Of a stretch of DNA of 64,000 nucleotides, positions 45,062-54,072 are shown one piece after another. Made by a program: the position numbers and the translations under genes. Location: contig NZ_CP007773.1 in the NCBI RefSeq assembly GCF_000816305.1, forward strand, positions 248,001 through 312,000, given 5' to 3'. A model generated the notes under the pieces. It was not told the origin of the DNA. It worked only from the letters and a program-made list of their open reading frames with translations, and did no database searches. Source of the stretch: Campylobacter subantarcticus LMG 24377 (GTDB lineage Bacteria > Campylobacterota > Campylobacteria > Campylobacterales > Campylobacteraceae). Numbering within the stretch: position 1 is the stretch's first letter; each line of letters starts with the position of its first letter.

Positions 45062-45087
45062 TATAAAATAATTTTCAAAGGAGTTTC

Positions 45088-45855
45088 ATGAAACAAGGTG
45101 ATTTTAGCGAAGTTGCAAAACATTATCACAATAGACCAGCATACTCAAGCATGCTTATAGAAAAGTTAATCAAATGTGTAAATGAGCAAAATAAGAACAC
45201 GTTAAAAGTTGTAGAAGTAGGTGCAGGCACAGGAAAGCTTACTAAAATGCTTGCTGATGAGTTTGACCTTTATATAGACGCAGTTGAGCCAAATGATAAT
45301 ATGCGTGAAGAGGGTGTTAAATTTACTCAAAATTTGCAAAATATTATTTGGCATAAAGGTAGTGGAGAAGAAACTACTATGCCTAGTAACTATGCTGATT
45401 GGGTAATCATGGCTAGTTCTTTTCATTGGACAGATCCTAAAAAATCTTTACCTGAATTTGCAAGAGTACTTACGGGGGGGGGGTATTTCACTGCCATATG
45501 GAATCCACGCCATATAGCTAAAGGTTCTGTGTTTCATGAAATTGAAGAGGAAATTAAACATATTGTACCAGAGCTTACTCGTGTAAGTAGTGGGGTGCAA
45601 AATGTTAAAAACTGGGAAGAAATCTTGGTAAGTACCGGAGATTTCAGAGACTGCTTTTTTATGGAGTGTGATTATAAAGAGCTTTGGAGTAAAGAACGTT
45701 ATCTTGGAGCTTGGCATTCTGTAAATGATATTCAAGCGCAAGCTGGAAAAGCTAGGTGGGAAGAAATTTTAAAAATGATAGAAAATAAAATTTCATCCAT
45801 GGATATGATTGAAATTCCTTATAAAATCCGTGCATGGACGGTGCGTAAGGCATAA
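45088..45855 (+). CDS. MeOPN-pathway methyltransferase, Cj1420 type, phase-variable
   Basis: A 255-residue class I SAM methyltransferase: KVVEVGAGTGKLTKML (about residue 37, SAM loop), DAVEPNDNMREEG (about 65) and DWVIMASSFHWTD (about 107). With the next gene it matches the Cj1419/Cj1420 pair of the MeOPN locus, proposed to methylate the phosphoramidate. A G10 tract inside codons for TGGGY (about residues 129-133) makes it switchable; it is ON here. AAAGGAG site before the ATG. Confidence 0.88.
   Translation: MKQGDFSEVAKHYHNRPAYSSMLIEKLIKCVNEQNKNTLKVVEVGAGTGKLTKMLADEFDLYIDAVEPNDNMREEGVKFTQNLQNIIWHKGSGEETTMPSNYADWVIMASSFHWTDPKKSLPEFARVLTGGGYFTAIWNPRHIAKGSVFHEIEEEIKHIVPELTRVSSGVQNVKNWEEILVSTGDFRDCFFMECDYKELWSKERYLGAWHSVNDIQAQAGKARWEEILKMIENKISSMDMIEIPYKIRAWTVRKA
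45474..45483 (+). repeat. G10 contingency tract in the Cj1420-type methyltransferase
   Basis: Nine of the ten G's form GGG codons, the first closes the preceding ACG. With nine G's the frame reaches TAG 14 codons on; with eleven it reaches TAA after about 16 codons. ON at ten. Confidence 0.95.
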
Positions 45856-45860
45856 AAAAA

Positions 45861-45899
45861 TCCTTTAGCTTTTTTAGCTTTGCTATTAAAGTTAAAGGA
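45861..45899 (+). promoter_or_regulatory. hairpin covering the ribosome site of the Cj1419-type gene
   Basis: TCCTTTAGCTTT (45861-45872) pairs with AAAGTTAAAGGA (45888-45899) with one mismatch. The right arm is the Shine-Dalgarno AAAGGA of the gene starting at 45905, so folding hides the ribosome site. Confidence 0.6.
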
Positions 45900-45904
45900 A
45901 AAAA

Positions 45905-46678
45905 ATGAAAAAAATAGTAGAACAAGTTTGGGATTATACTAAGCATGCAAAATTTTACTCATATAGACCAAATTATGCACCATTTAGTATAGATATGCTA
46001 GTAGAACTTGCTAAAAGAACTAGTCAAAGCTCAAAGATAAAAGTTGCAGATATTGGAGCAGGTACTGGGAATTTAAGCATTATGCTTTTAGAGAGAGCTT
46101 GTAAAGTAGTAGCGGTTGAGCCAAATGATGCAATGCGTGAAATTGGTATAGAAAGAACTCAAGAACAAGATATAGAATGGGTAAGAGCTACTGGTGTTGA
46201 TTCTACTTTAAAAGATGGAGAATTTGACTGGGTAAGTTTTGGTAGTAGTTTTAATGTAATGGATAGATCGATGGCGTTAAAAGAAAGTCATAGATTACTT
46301 AAAAAAGGGTGTTATTTTACTTGCATGTGGAATCATAGAGATCTAAATGATCCATATCAAAAAATAGCAGAGGATATTATCGTTAGTTTTGTTCCAAATT
46401 ATACAAGAGGTACAAGAAGAGAAGATCAGCGTCCTATTATAGAAGCACATAAAGAGCTTTTTGATAATATTATTTATCTAGAAGAAGATTTTTATTTTCA
46501 TCAAAGTGTAGATAATTACATTAATGCTTGGAAAAGTGTAAAAAATCCTTATTGGGATCTTGAAACAAAAGAAGGCAATGAGTTATTTGAAAAAATCACT
46601 GATAAGTTAAAGCGAGAATTACCAGGTGAATTTGATATCAAATATACAACGAGAGCTTGGAGCGCAAAAAAAATATAA
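45905..46678 (+). CDS. MeOPN-pathway methyltransferase, Cj1419 type
   Basis: A 257-residue class I SAM methyltransferase paralogous to the 45088 product: [18 protein letters not shown] (about residue 45), [13 protein letters not shown] (about 70) and [13 protein letters not shown] (about 108). It shows no poly-G tract, in contrast to its neighbour. The gap before it contains a hairpin that occludes its ribosome site. It is followed after 13 bp by the glutamine kinase gene. Confidence 0.88.
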   Translation: MKKIVEQVWDYTKHAKFYSYRPNYAPFSIDMLVELAKRTSQSSKIKVADIGAGTGNLSIMLLERACKVVAVEPNDAMREIGIERTQEQDIEWVRATGVDSTLKDGEFDWVSFGSSFNVMDRSMALKESHRLLKKGCYFTCMWNHRDLNDPYQKIAEDIIVSFVPNYTRGTRREDQRPIIEAHKELFDNIIYLEEDFYFHQSVDNYINAWKSVKNPYWDLETKEGNELFEKITDKLKRELPGEFDIKYTTRAWSAKKI

Positions 46679-46691
46679 AAAGAGTAGTATT

Positions 46692-49016
46692 ATGGAAAGA
46701 TTAGTTTTTCAAACAAAAGCAAGAAATTTGCAAAATTTAAAATATAAACTCAAGAGTGCAAAAGTTTTAGATGTGGTTATTACTTCTTTGAAAGAAATCA
46801 CTCAAGATAAGGAAAATATATTTAAAAAAATTAGCAATTTAAACGCAAAAAAACTAATCATCCGTAGCTCTTCTAGTAGCGAAGATAGCTTAAAAAGCTC
46901 CAATGCTGGAGCTTTTTTAAGTTTAGCTAATATAGACATTAGCGACAAAAATCAACTTTTTGAGGCTTTGGATAAAGTAGGTCATTCTATGCCTAGTGAG
47001 AATGATGAAATTTTAATCCAACCTATGCTTTTAGATATTCAAAAATGTGGCGTTGCTTTTAGTGTAGATAAAGATAATTTTGCTCCATATTTTTGCATAG
47101 AATATGATGATAATGGATCAAATAGTTCTATTACAGATGGTAGTGCTAAAAATGCTAAAACGTATTTTCACTACCGTGAAAATGAAGATGTAAAAGATCT
47201 GTATATGCAAAAAGTTATCTTGTTGGTAAAGGAACTTGAAAATTTATATGGATGTAATTTTTTAGATGTGGAATTTGCTTTTAATAAACAAGGTGAGCTT
47301 TTTTGCTTACAAGTAAGACCTTTAATAATGCAAGCAAAAATTAATCTTTTTAACAACCTACCCAAGCAAGCTTTACATAGACTTTATAAAAGATTTTTAT
47401 CTTTACAAGAGCCAAGATCTAGGGTGCTTGGAGACAAAGCTATTTTTGGTGTAATGCCTGATTGGAATCCAGCAGAAATTATAGGACTTAGACCAAAAAG
47501 ATTAGCTTTTAGTCTTTATAAAGAGATTATTACGGATAATATTTGGGCTTATCAAAGAGATAATTATGGCTATAGAGATTTAAGATCGCATCCGTTAATC
47601 CACTCTTTTTTGGGTATTCCTTATGTAGATGTGAGACTTTCTTTTAATTCTTTTATACCAAAAACACTTGATGAGGGTATTGCTAAAAAATTAGTTAATT
47701 ATTATTTAGATAAGTTATATAAAAATCACAAATTGCACGATAAAGTAGAGTTTGATGTAGTATTTTCTTGTTATGATTTTCATGTGGTAAAGAAATTAGA
47801 GTATTTGTTGGATTATGGTTTTAATAAAAATGAAATCAAACGCATTGAATTTTCTTTATTAAATCTTACTAATTCTATTATTGATATTAAAAATGGTTTG
47901 TGTTTAAAAGATATAGAAAAATCAAAACAAATGATTTTGCATTATGAAAATATTATGTATTCGGATTTTTCATTATTAGATAGAATTTATTGGCTTTTAG
48001 AAGAGTGTAAAAGATATGGAACATTGCCATTTGCTGGTGTTGCAAGAGCTGCGTTTGTGGCCATGACTATGCTTAATTCTTTGGTGGAAATTGGATTTTT
48101 TAGCAAAGAAGAAAAAAATGAATTTTTAAATTCTCTTCATACTGTTAGTAAAACTTTGAGTAATGAATTGGCAAATTTAAATGAAAATAACAAACAAGAT
48201 TTTCTAAAACAATTTGGTCATTTAAGAGCAGGAACTTATAATATTTTATCTCCAAGGTATGATGAAGATTTTGATGGGTATTTTGACCTAAAGCAAAAAG
48301 GCAAAATCCAAAAAGAAAAAGAATTTGAAATTAGCGATATGAAGTTGCAAAAACTTGATCAAATTCTAAAAGAACATGGAATTGAAATTTGTGCGAAAGA
48401 ATTTTTTGACTTTTTGAAAATAGCTATAGAAGGTCGTGAATTTATTAAATTTGAATTTACCAAGCTCTTATCTAAAGCCATATCGTTAATAGAAGATCTT
48501 GGAAATTACTATGAAATTTCTAAAGAAGATATGGCCCATTTAGATGTTAAAAGTGTTTTAAATTTATACTCTAGCGTGTATTCAAAAAACCCAAAAGAAA
48601 AATTTCTAAGTGAGATCAATGAAAACAAGCAAGAGTATGAATTAAGTTTGGCTATAAAGCTGCCTGCTTTGCTAACTGATGCGGATCAGGTATTTGGATT
48701 TTTTGCAAATTGTATTCATCCAAATTTTATTACCCAAAAAAGTATTAGTGCTAATATTGCTTTAGAGAAAGATCAGGATTTAAAAGGCAAAGTAGTATTA
48801 ATCTATGCAGCTGATCCTGGATATGATTATTTATTTACAAAGGATATTGCAGGTTTTATTACTTGTTATGGTGGTGCAAATTCGCATATGGCTATTAGAG
48901 CTTCTGAACTTGCCATGCCTGCTGTTATTGGGGTAGGTGAAGAAAACTTTAAAAAATATCTTCAAGCAAAAAAAATTAAGATTGATTGTCAAAGTGAGCA
49001 GATATTTTGTCTATGA
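46692..49016 (+). CDS. L-glutamine kinase of the MeOPN pathway (Cj1418 type)
   Basis: A 774-residue PEP-synthase/PPDK-like enzyme. In C. jejuni the homolog phosphorylates the amide of L-glutamine, the first committed step to MeOPN. The N-terminal ATP-grasp part shows [21 protein letters not shown] (split over residues 56-77). The C-terminal phosphohistidine domain shows [20 protein letters not shown] with the swivelling His732. The start ATG is placed at 46692 ([12 protein letters not shown]); the frame is open further upstream inside the methyltransferase gene. Coupled to the next gene by ATGA. Confidence 0.93.
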   Translation: MERLVFQTKARNLQNLKYKLKSAKVLDVVITSLKEITQDKENIFKKISNLNAKKLIIRSSSSSEDSLKSSNAGAFLSLANIDISDKNQLFEALDKVGHSMPSENDEILIQPMLLDIQKCGVAFSVDKDNFAPYFCIEYDDNGSNSSITDGSAKNAKTYFHYRENEDVKDLYMQKVILLVKELENLYGCNFLDVEFAFNKQGELFCLQVRPLIMQAKINLFNNLPKQALHRLYKRFLSLQEPRSRVLGDKAIFGVMPDWNPAEIIGLRPKRLAFSLYKEIITDNIWAYQRDNYGYRDLRSHPLIHSFLGIPYVDVRLSFNSFIPKTLDEGIAKKLVNYYLDKLYKNHKLHDKVEFDVVFSCYDFHVVKKLEYLLDYGFNKNEIKRIEFSLLNLTNSIIDIKNGLCLKDIEKSKQMILHYENIMYSDFSLLDRIYWLLEECKRYGTLPFAGVARAAFVAMTMLNSLVEIGFFSKEEKNEFLNSLHTVSKTLSNELANLNENNKQDFLKQFGHLRAGTYNILSPRYDEDFDGYFDLKQKGKIQKEKEFEISDMKLQKLDQILKEHGIEICAKEFFDFLKIAIEGREFIKFEFTKLLSKAISLIEDLGNYYEISKEDMAHLDVKSVLNLYSSVYSKNPKEKFLSEINENKQEYELSLAIKLPALLTDADQVFGFFANCIHPNFITQKSISANIALEKDQDLKGKVVLIYAADPGYDYLFTKDIAGFITCYGGANSHMAIRASELAMPAVIGVGEENFKKYLQAKKIKIDCQSEQIFCL

Positions 49017-49612
49017 AATTTATAGCTATTAGCCAAAGAATTTTAGAAAATCAGGATTATCATGAGCTAAGAGAGTGCTTAGCGCTTGATTGGGGATTTT
49101 TTTTTAAAAACGAATTAAGTGGTTTTTTGCCACTTCCGTTAAGTTATGAGATTGATTTTAAAAACTATATCCCTTATGTTAGTGCAGTGATTTTAAGCGG
49201 GGGTAATGATTTAAATTCTTGCAAATCTTCTTTTGTCAATCAAAAAAGAGACGAATATGAGAAAAACATTATCAAGTATTGTGTGCAAGATAATATTCCT
49301 TTGCTTGGGATTTGTAAAGGAGCGCAGGTGATTGCTTCTTATTTTAATTCTACCATTTGTCCTTGTAAAGGACATGTTGGAAATCACGAAATATATTTAA
49401 ACGATCAAAGAATTAATATCAATTCATATCATAATTTTGCTATTAAAACGTTGGGTAATGAGCTTGAGGTATTAGCAAGTGCAAAAGATGGAACAATAGA
49501 GGCTTTTAAGCATAAAAAATTTAGTATTTATGGTTTAATGTGGCATATTGAAAGAGAAAATGGTATGAGTGAAAAAAGTATTTTTAATGTGTGGTTAAAG
49601 GATGTAAAATGA
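49013..49612 (+). CDS. gamma-glutamyl-CDP-amidate hydrolase of the MeOPN pathway (Cj1417 type)
   Basis: A 199-residue class I glutamine-amidotransferase-like hydrolase. The nucleophile is Cys101 in [11 protein letters not shown], and the catalytic His-x-Glu is in [10 protein letters not shown] near the C-terminus; [10 protein letters not shown] gives the oxyanion-side loop. In C. jejuni it cleaves CDP-glutamine to glutamate and CDP-phosphoramidate. The ATG overlaps the kinase stop. Confidence 0.92.
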   Translation: MKFIAISQRILENQDYHELRECLALDWGFFFKNELSGFLPLPLSYEIDFKNYIPYVSAVILSGGNDLNSCKSSFVNQKRDEYEKNIIKYCVQDNIPLLGICKGAQVIASYFNSTICPCKGHVGNHEIYLNDQRININSYHNFAIKTLGNELEVLASAKDGTIEAFKHKKFSIYGLMWHIERENGMSEKSIFNVWLKDVK

Positions 49613-50370
49613 GAGCTATAATCTTAGCAGCGGGTTTTGGTTCTAGGCTGATGCCCTTGACAAAAGATAATCCAAAGTGTATGGTTGAATATAAAAATAA
49701 AAAAATAATAGATTATGAAATTCAAGCTTTAAAAGAAAATAATATTCATGAGATATGTGTGGTTGGTGGATATTTATTCGATGTTTTAAAAGATTATGTG
49801 AGTGAAAAATATAATTTAGGAATATTTTATAAAAACAAAAATTATGATAAAACTAATATGGTTCAAACTTTATTTTGTGCTAGAGATTTTTTGCAAAAGT
49901 GTATTGAAGATAAGCAAGACTTGATTGTTTCTTATGCTGATATAGTTTATTTTAAAGATAGTATTGAAAAACTTAAACAATCAAAAGATGATTTTGCTGT
50001 TATTGTGGATAAATCATGGAAAGAGCTATGGACAAAAAGATTTGAAAATCCACTTGATGATGCTGAAACTTTAAAACTAAAAGATGGCTTTATTACAGAA
50101 CTCGGTAAGCAAACAAAAAGTTATGATGAAATTCAAGGTCAATATATAGGTTTGTTTAAATTTTCATATCAATTTTTAAAAGAAGTTTTAAAAACTTATG
50201 ATGAACTTGACAAAACTCAGTTTTATGATGGGAAAAATTTTCAAAATATGTACATGACAAGCTTTTTGCAGATTTTAATCGATAAGTATAAAAATGCAAA
50301 AGCTATCGAAATTAATGGAAATTGGTGTGAGATTGATTTTATGAGTGATTTAAAAGTGGAGATTAAATGA
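49609..50370 (+). CDS. CTP:phosphoglutamine cytidylyltransferase of the MeOPN pathway (Cj1416 type)
   Basis: A 253-residue nucleotidyltransferase with the full loop AIILAAGFGSRLMPLTKDNPK (split over residues 3-23) and the Asp of DLIVSYADIVYF near 105. It joins CMP from CTP to glutamine phosphate. ATG 49609 overlaps the previous stop (ATGA), and its own stop overlaps the next gene likewise. Confidence 0.93.
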   Translation: MRAIILAAGFGSRLMPLTKDNPKCMVEYKNKKIIDYEIQALKENNIHEICVVGGYLFDVLKDYVSEKYNLGIFYKNKNYDKTNMVQTLFCARDFLQKCIEDKQDLIVSYADIVYFKDSIEKLKQSKDDFAVIVDKSWKELWTKRFENPLDDAETLKLKDGFITELGKQTKSYDEIQGQYIGLFKFSYQFLKEVLKTYDELDKTQFYDGKNFQNMYMTSFLQILIDKYKNAKAIEINGNWCEIDFMSDLKVEIK

Positions 50371-50873
50371 AAAAACCATATGTTATTTGGCTTACAGGCT
50401 TAGCAGGTAGTGGAAAGAGTACCATAGGTAGGGCTTTGTATGAAAAGTTAAAAAGGGAATGTAAAAATACTATTTATCTTGATGGAGATGAGTTAAGAGA
50501 ACTGCTAGGATATTATGATTACGACAAGCAAGGTCGTATAGATGTGGCGTTAAAAAGATCCCAATTTGCTAAATTCTTAAATGATCAGGGTATGATAGTA
50601 GTTGTGACAACTATATCTATGTTTGATGAAATTTATAAATACAATAGAGAAAATTTAAAAAATTATTTTGAAATTTATATTAAGTGTCCAATGGAAGAAT
50701 TAATTGCAAGAGACCAAAAAGAGCTTTATACAAAAGCTTTAAATAATGAAATTAAAAATGTTGTAGGTGTTGATATAAAATATGATGAGCCAAATGCGCA
50801 TTTTGTACTAGATAATTCAATGCAAGAGAATTTAGATGAAAAAGTTGAAATGATTATAAAACAACTGTCATGA
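50367..50873 (+). CDS. CDP-phosphoramidate kinase of the MeOPN pathway (Cj1415 type, CysC-like)
   Basis: A 168-residue P-loop kinase of the APS-kinase fold. Walker A is GLAGSGKST (residues about 10-18), and YLDGDELRELLG near 38 is the CysC-type D-G-D motif. The C. jejuni homolog, once annotated cysC, phosphorylates the ribose 3'-OH of CDP-phosphoramidate. This gives a PAPS-like donor, which fits the sulfotransferase-like R-D-P motif of the transferases at 32274 and 43189. ATGA overlaps at both ends. Confidence 0.93.
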   Translation: MKKPYVIWLTGLAGSGKSTIGRALYEKLKRECKNTIYLDGDELRELLGYYDYDKQGRIDVALKRSQFAKFLNDQGMIVVVTTISMFDEIYKYNRENLKNYFEIYIKCPMEELIARDQKELYTKALNNEIKNVVGVDIKYDEPNAHFVLDNSMQENLDEKVEMIIKQLS

Positions 50874-52897
50874 GACTATATACCACATCAAAAAAACTAA
50901 AAGAAAATGTTAAAAATTTTTACAAAATAACTTTATATCGTATTTACAAAAACATCACAAAAGAAGATGTTTTTGTAGGTTGGGGTAGAAAAAAATCGGG
51001 ATTGAGGGCTATAGAATTAGCCAAAAAATATAATGCAAAATTTTTGCTTTTAGAGGATGGCTTTTTACGCTCATTAAATTTAGGTGTAGAAAATAGCCCG
51101 AGTTTTTCTATCGTCAAAGATAATGTGGGAATTTACTACGATGCGATGGTGTCATCTAAGCTTGAAAATATTTTAAATACTTATGAGTTTAGTGCTGAAG
51201 AGCTAGAGCAAGCAAAAAAGGCCATAGAGCTTATAAAAAAAGAAAAACTTAGCAAGTATAATAATAACCTTTGTATATCAAAAGAATTTTTTAGTGCTAA
51301 TGAAGAACGTGTATTGATCATCACTCAAGTAGCAAATGATGCTTCGTTAAAATTTGGCTTAGCTAATAGTTTTTCAACTCAAGATATGATAAATGATGCC
51401 ACCAAAGAAAATCCAAATGCTAAAGTATATATTAAAATTCACCCTGATGTGCTTAGTGGTAAAAAACAAAGTGATTTTAATGCACAAGATTTACCAAGTA
51501 AATGTGTTGTTATAAAAGAAAATTATAATCCCATAGAATTACTAAGTCATTTTAAAAAAGTCTATACTAAAACTTCTGGCATGGGCTTTGAAGCTTTGAT
51601 GTTGGGATGCGAATGTGTGTGTTATGGTATGCCATTTTATGCAGGTTGGGGATTAACCCAAGATAAATTAGAATGTAAAAGACGAGTTAAAAAAAGAACT
51701 TTAGAAGAAATCTTTTATGCTGCTTATATTTTATATAGTGAGTATTTTAATCCTTGTTTAAATCAAAAAAGCGACATCTTTGATACTATTCATACTCTAG
51801 CAAAATATAAAAAGATAGAACAAGCTAATTCCAACACTTTGTATTTTTTAGGTTTTTCTAAATGGAAAAGAGAATTTACAAGACCATTTTTTAAAGCTAA
51901 AAATAATAAAATCATTTTTTTAAATTCACTTGATGGGCTTTATAAAGCGAATTTAAATCCTGATGATAAAATTTTCATTTGGGGTAAAAAATATGATAAA
52001 TCTTTACTAGCCAAAGATTTTAAAAATACAATTTTTCTAGTAGAAGATGGCTTTTTACGCTCTGTTTTTTTAGGTTCAGATCTTACACGCCCTTTTTCTT
52101 TGATAATAGATTGCAAAGGCTTGTATGTTGATCCAAACAAGCCAAGTGATTTAGAAGATATTTTGCAAAATCATGAATTTGATGAGAGTTTAAAACAAAG
52201 AGCTAAAAAACTCATCACTATCATCACGCAAAATAAATTTTCAAAGTATAATGGCTTAAAGCATGAAAAATTAAATTTTAATATCGATAAAAAAATCATT
52301 TTAATCCCTGCTCAAGTAGAAGATGATGCTTCTATGATCTTAGGTGGAGCGGGCTTTGATACTTTAAAACTTTTACAGAGTGTAAGAAAGGCCAATGAAA
52401 ATGCTTTTATAGTGTTTAAACCACATCCTGATGTTTTAAGCGGTAACCGTAAAGGCTTAAAAGATAAAAGCATTATTTTAAAATACTGTGATGAAATTAT
52501 AGAAAATGTCAGTATAGATAGCGCTATCAATGCATGCGATGAAGTACATACCATCACTTCTACAAGTGGTTTTGATGCTCTTTTGCGTGGTAAAAAAGTA
52601 GTAGTGTATGGTAAGCCTTTTTATGCGGGTTGGGGTTTGACAAATGATTTACATGAAATTTCAAGACGCACAAGAGTGCTTAGTTTAGAAGAGTTAGTTG
52701 CGGGAGTTTTGATCCTTTATCCAAGATATATCCATCCAAAAAATAAAAATTTATGTGAAGTTGAGCTTGCTTTAGATATAATGTTAAAAATGCAAAAAGA
52801 TTATTTTTCTAAATTTTATTTGCGTTGGTTTGTGAATATAAGAATTTATACATTAAGAAAAATAAGAAGAATCATAGAATTTATTTTAGGTCGATGA
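50870..52897 (+). CDS. kpsC: capsule lipid-anchor Kdo transferase KpsC
   Basis: A 675-residue protein of two tandem, similar modules, each with an EDGFLRS motif (LLLEDGFLRSLNLG near residue 61; LVEDGFLRSVFLGS near 390), an HPDVLSG motif and a FYAGWGLT motif. KpsC is the dual beta-Kdo transferase that extends the poly-Kdo linker on (lyso)phosphatidylglycerol. The two modules add alternating linkages. Overlaps the MeOPN kinase gene and kpsS. Confidence 0.96.
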   Translation: MRLYTTSKKLKENVKNFYKITLYRIYKNITKEDVFVGWGRKKSGLRAIELAKKYNAKFLLLEDGFLRSLNLGVENSPSFSIVKDNVGIYYDAMVSSKLENILNTYEFSAEELEQAKKAIELIKKEKLSKYNNNLCISKEFFSANEERVLIITQVANDASLKFGLANSFSTQDMINDATKENPNAKVYIKIHPDVLSGKKQSDFNAQDLPSKCVVIKENYNPIELLSHFKKVYTKTSGMGFEALMLGCECVCYGMPFYAGWGLTQDKLECKRRVKKRTLEEIFYAAYILYSEYFNPCLNQKSDIFDTIHTLAKYKKIEQANSNTLYFLGFSKWKREFTRPFFKAKNNKIIFLNSLDGLYKANLNPDDKIFIWGKKYDKSLLAKDFKNTIFLVEDGFLRSVFLGSDLTRPFSLIIDCKGLYVDPNKPSDLEDILQNHEFDESLKQRAKKLITIITQNKFSKYNGLKHEKLNFNIDKKIILIPAQVEDDASMILGGAGFDTLKLLQSVRKANENAFIVFKPHPDVLSGNRKGLKDKSIILKYCDEIIENVSIDSAINACDEVHTITSTSGFDALLRGKKVVVYGKPFYAGWGLTNDLHEISRRTRVLSLEELVAGVLILYPRYIHPKNKNLCEVELALDIMLKMQKDYFSKFYLRWFVNIRIYTLRKIRRIIEFILGR

Positions 52898-54072
52898 ATT
52901 TAAGTAAGAAGTTAAAAAAATTTTCCGGCAAAAATGTTTTGTTGCTCCAGGGTCCTGTGGGGGGATTTTTCCGTAAAATTGCTACAAGAATTCCGCAAGC
53001 TAAAGTATACAAAGTAAATTTTAATGGCGGAGATTTTTTCTTTTATCCTTTTAAAAGTATTAATTATGCTAAAAGCTTAGCCGAGCTTGAAGACTTTTAT
53101 AAAAAGCTTTTTGAAGAAAAACAAATTCAAGTTATCATTATGTATAATGATTGTAGAAAAGTACATGAAATCGCCATTAATGTAGCTAAGCAAATGGGTA
53201 TTGAAGTGTGGATTTTTGAAGAAGGTTATATAAGACCAAACTTCATTACTTTTGAAAAAGATGGAGTGAATGCAAACTCCGCTTTACCAAGAGAAAAAGA
53301 ATTTTATCTAAGTCAGAAAAAATTTGATAAAGAGCATAAATTTATAACTTTTTCAAGCACATTTAAAAATATGGCCTTTGCTTCGTTTTTATATTGGCTT
53401 TTTGCTTTTTTACTTTCTTGGCGTTTTAATAACTCCTTGCACCATAGAAGTTTAAAATTATTTGACTTTTTGCCTTGGTTTTGTTCAGTATATAGAAAAA
53501 ATAAATACAAAATCAGCGAAAAAAAACTCAATGAAAAAATTCTTTCTTTAGAACAAAAGTATTTTTTAGCTATTTTACAAGTGCACAATGATACTCAACT
53601 ATCTCATCACTATAAAAAAACTACAGAAAAATTTATAGAAGAGGTGATTATCTCTTTTGCTAATCATGCTAAAGCAAAGTCTTATCTAGTTTTTAAGCAT
53701 CATCCTATGGACCGTGGCTATAGGGATTATACTAAGCTTATAGAAGATTTGAGTTTAAAATATAATGTCGAGGGTAGAATTTTATATGTGCATGATTTGC
53801 ATTTACCTACACTTTTGATCAATGCAAGAGGTACTATAGTCATAAATAGCACAGTAGGACTTTCTGCCTTATATCACAACAGCCCTTTAAAGGTTATGGG
53901 AAAAGCTTTTTATGATATAGAAGGCTTAACGTATCAAAAAAGCTTGCATACTTTTTGGAAAGAGTGTAGAGCTTATAAGCCTGATGCGGTTTTGCATGCT
54001 AAATTTAGAAATTATGTGATATATAAAACCCAAGTCAATGGAAATTTCTTCAAAAATGCTAGCTTGGATTAA
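52894..54072 (+). CDS. kpsS: capsule lipid-anchor Kdo transferase KpsS
   Basis: A 392-residue protein that adds the first Kdo to the phosphatidylglycerol anchor. Signature segments are LLLQGPVGGFFRKIA near residue 15, IFEEGYIRPNFITFEKDGVN near 108, FKHHPMDRGYRDY near 267 and INSTVGLSALYHNSPLKVMG near 327. ATG 52894 overlaps the kpsC stop (ATGA). The run GGGGGG at its 5' end is too short for phase variation. Its stop overlaps the stop of the opposite gene at 54069. It closes the kps locus. Confidence 0.95.
   Translation: MNLSKKLKKFSGKNVLLLQGPVGGFFRKIATRIPQAKVYKVNFNGGDFFFYPFKSINYAKSLAELEDFYKKLFEEKQIQVIIMYNDCRKVHEIAINVAKQMGIEVWIFEEGYIRPNFITFEKDGVNANSALPREKEFYLSQKKFDKEHKFITFSSTFKNMAFASFLYWLFAFLLSWRFNNSLHHRSLKLFDFLPWFCSVYRKNKYKISEKKLNEKILSLEQKYFLAILQVHNDTQLSHHYKKTTEKFIEEVIISFANHAKAKSYLVFKHHPMDRGYRDYTKLIEDLSLKYNVEGRILYVHDLHLPTLLINARGTIVINSTVGLSALYHNSPLKVMGKAFYDIEGLTYQKSLHTFWKECRAYKPDAVLHAKFRNYVIYKTQVNGNFFKNASLD

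Noticed and set aside
52958-52964. G-run at the start of kpsS considered as a phase-variation tract
   Set aside because: Only six G's long, inside the conserved GPVGGFF segment. Tracts of that length are normally stable, and the known tracts in this window are nine or ten.
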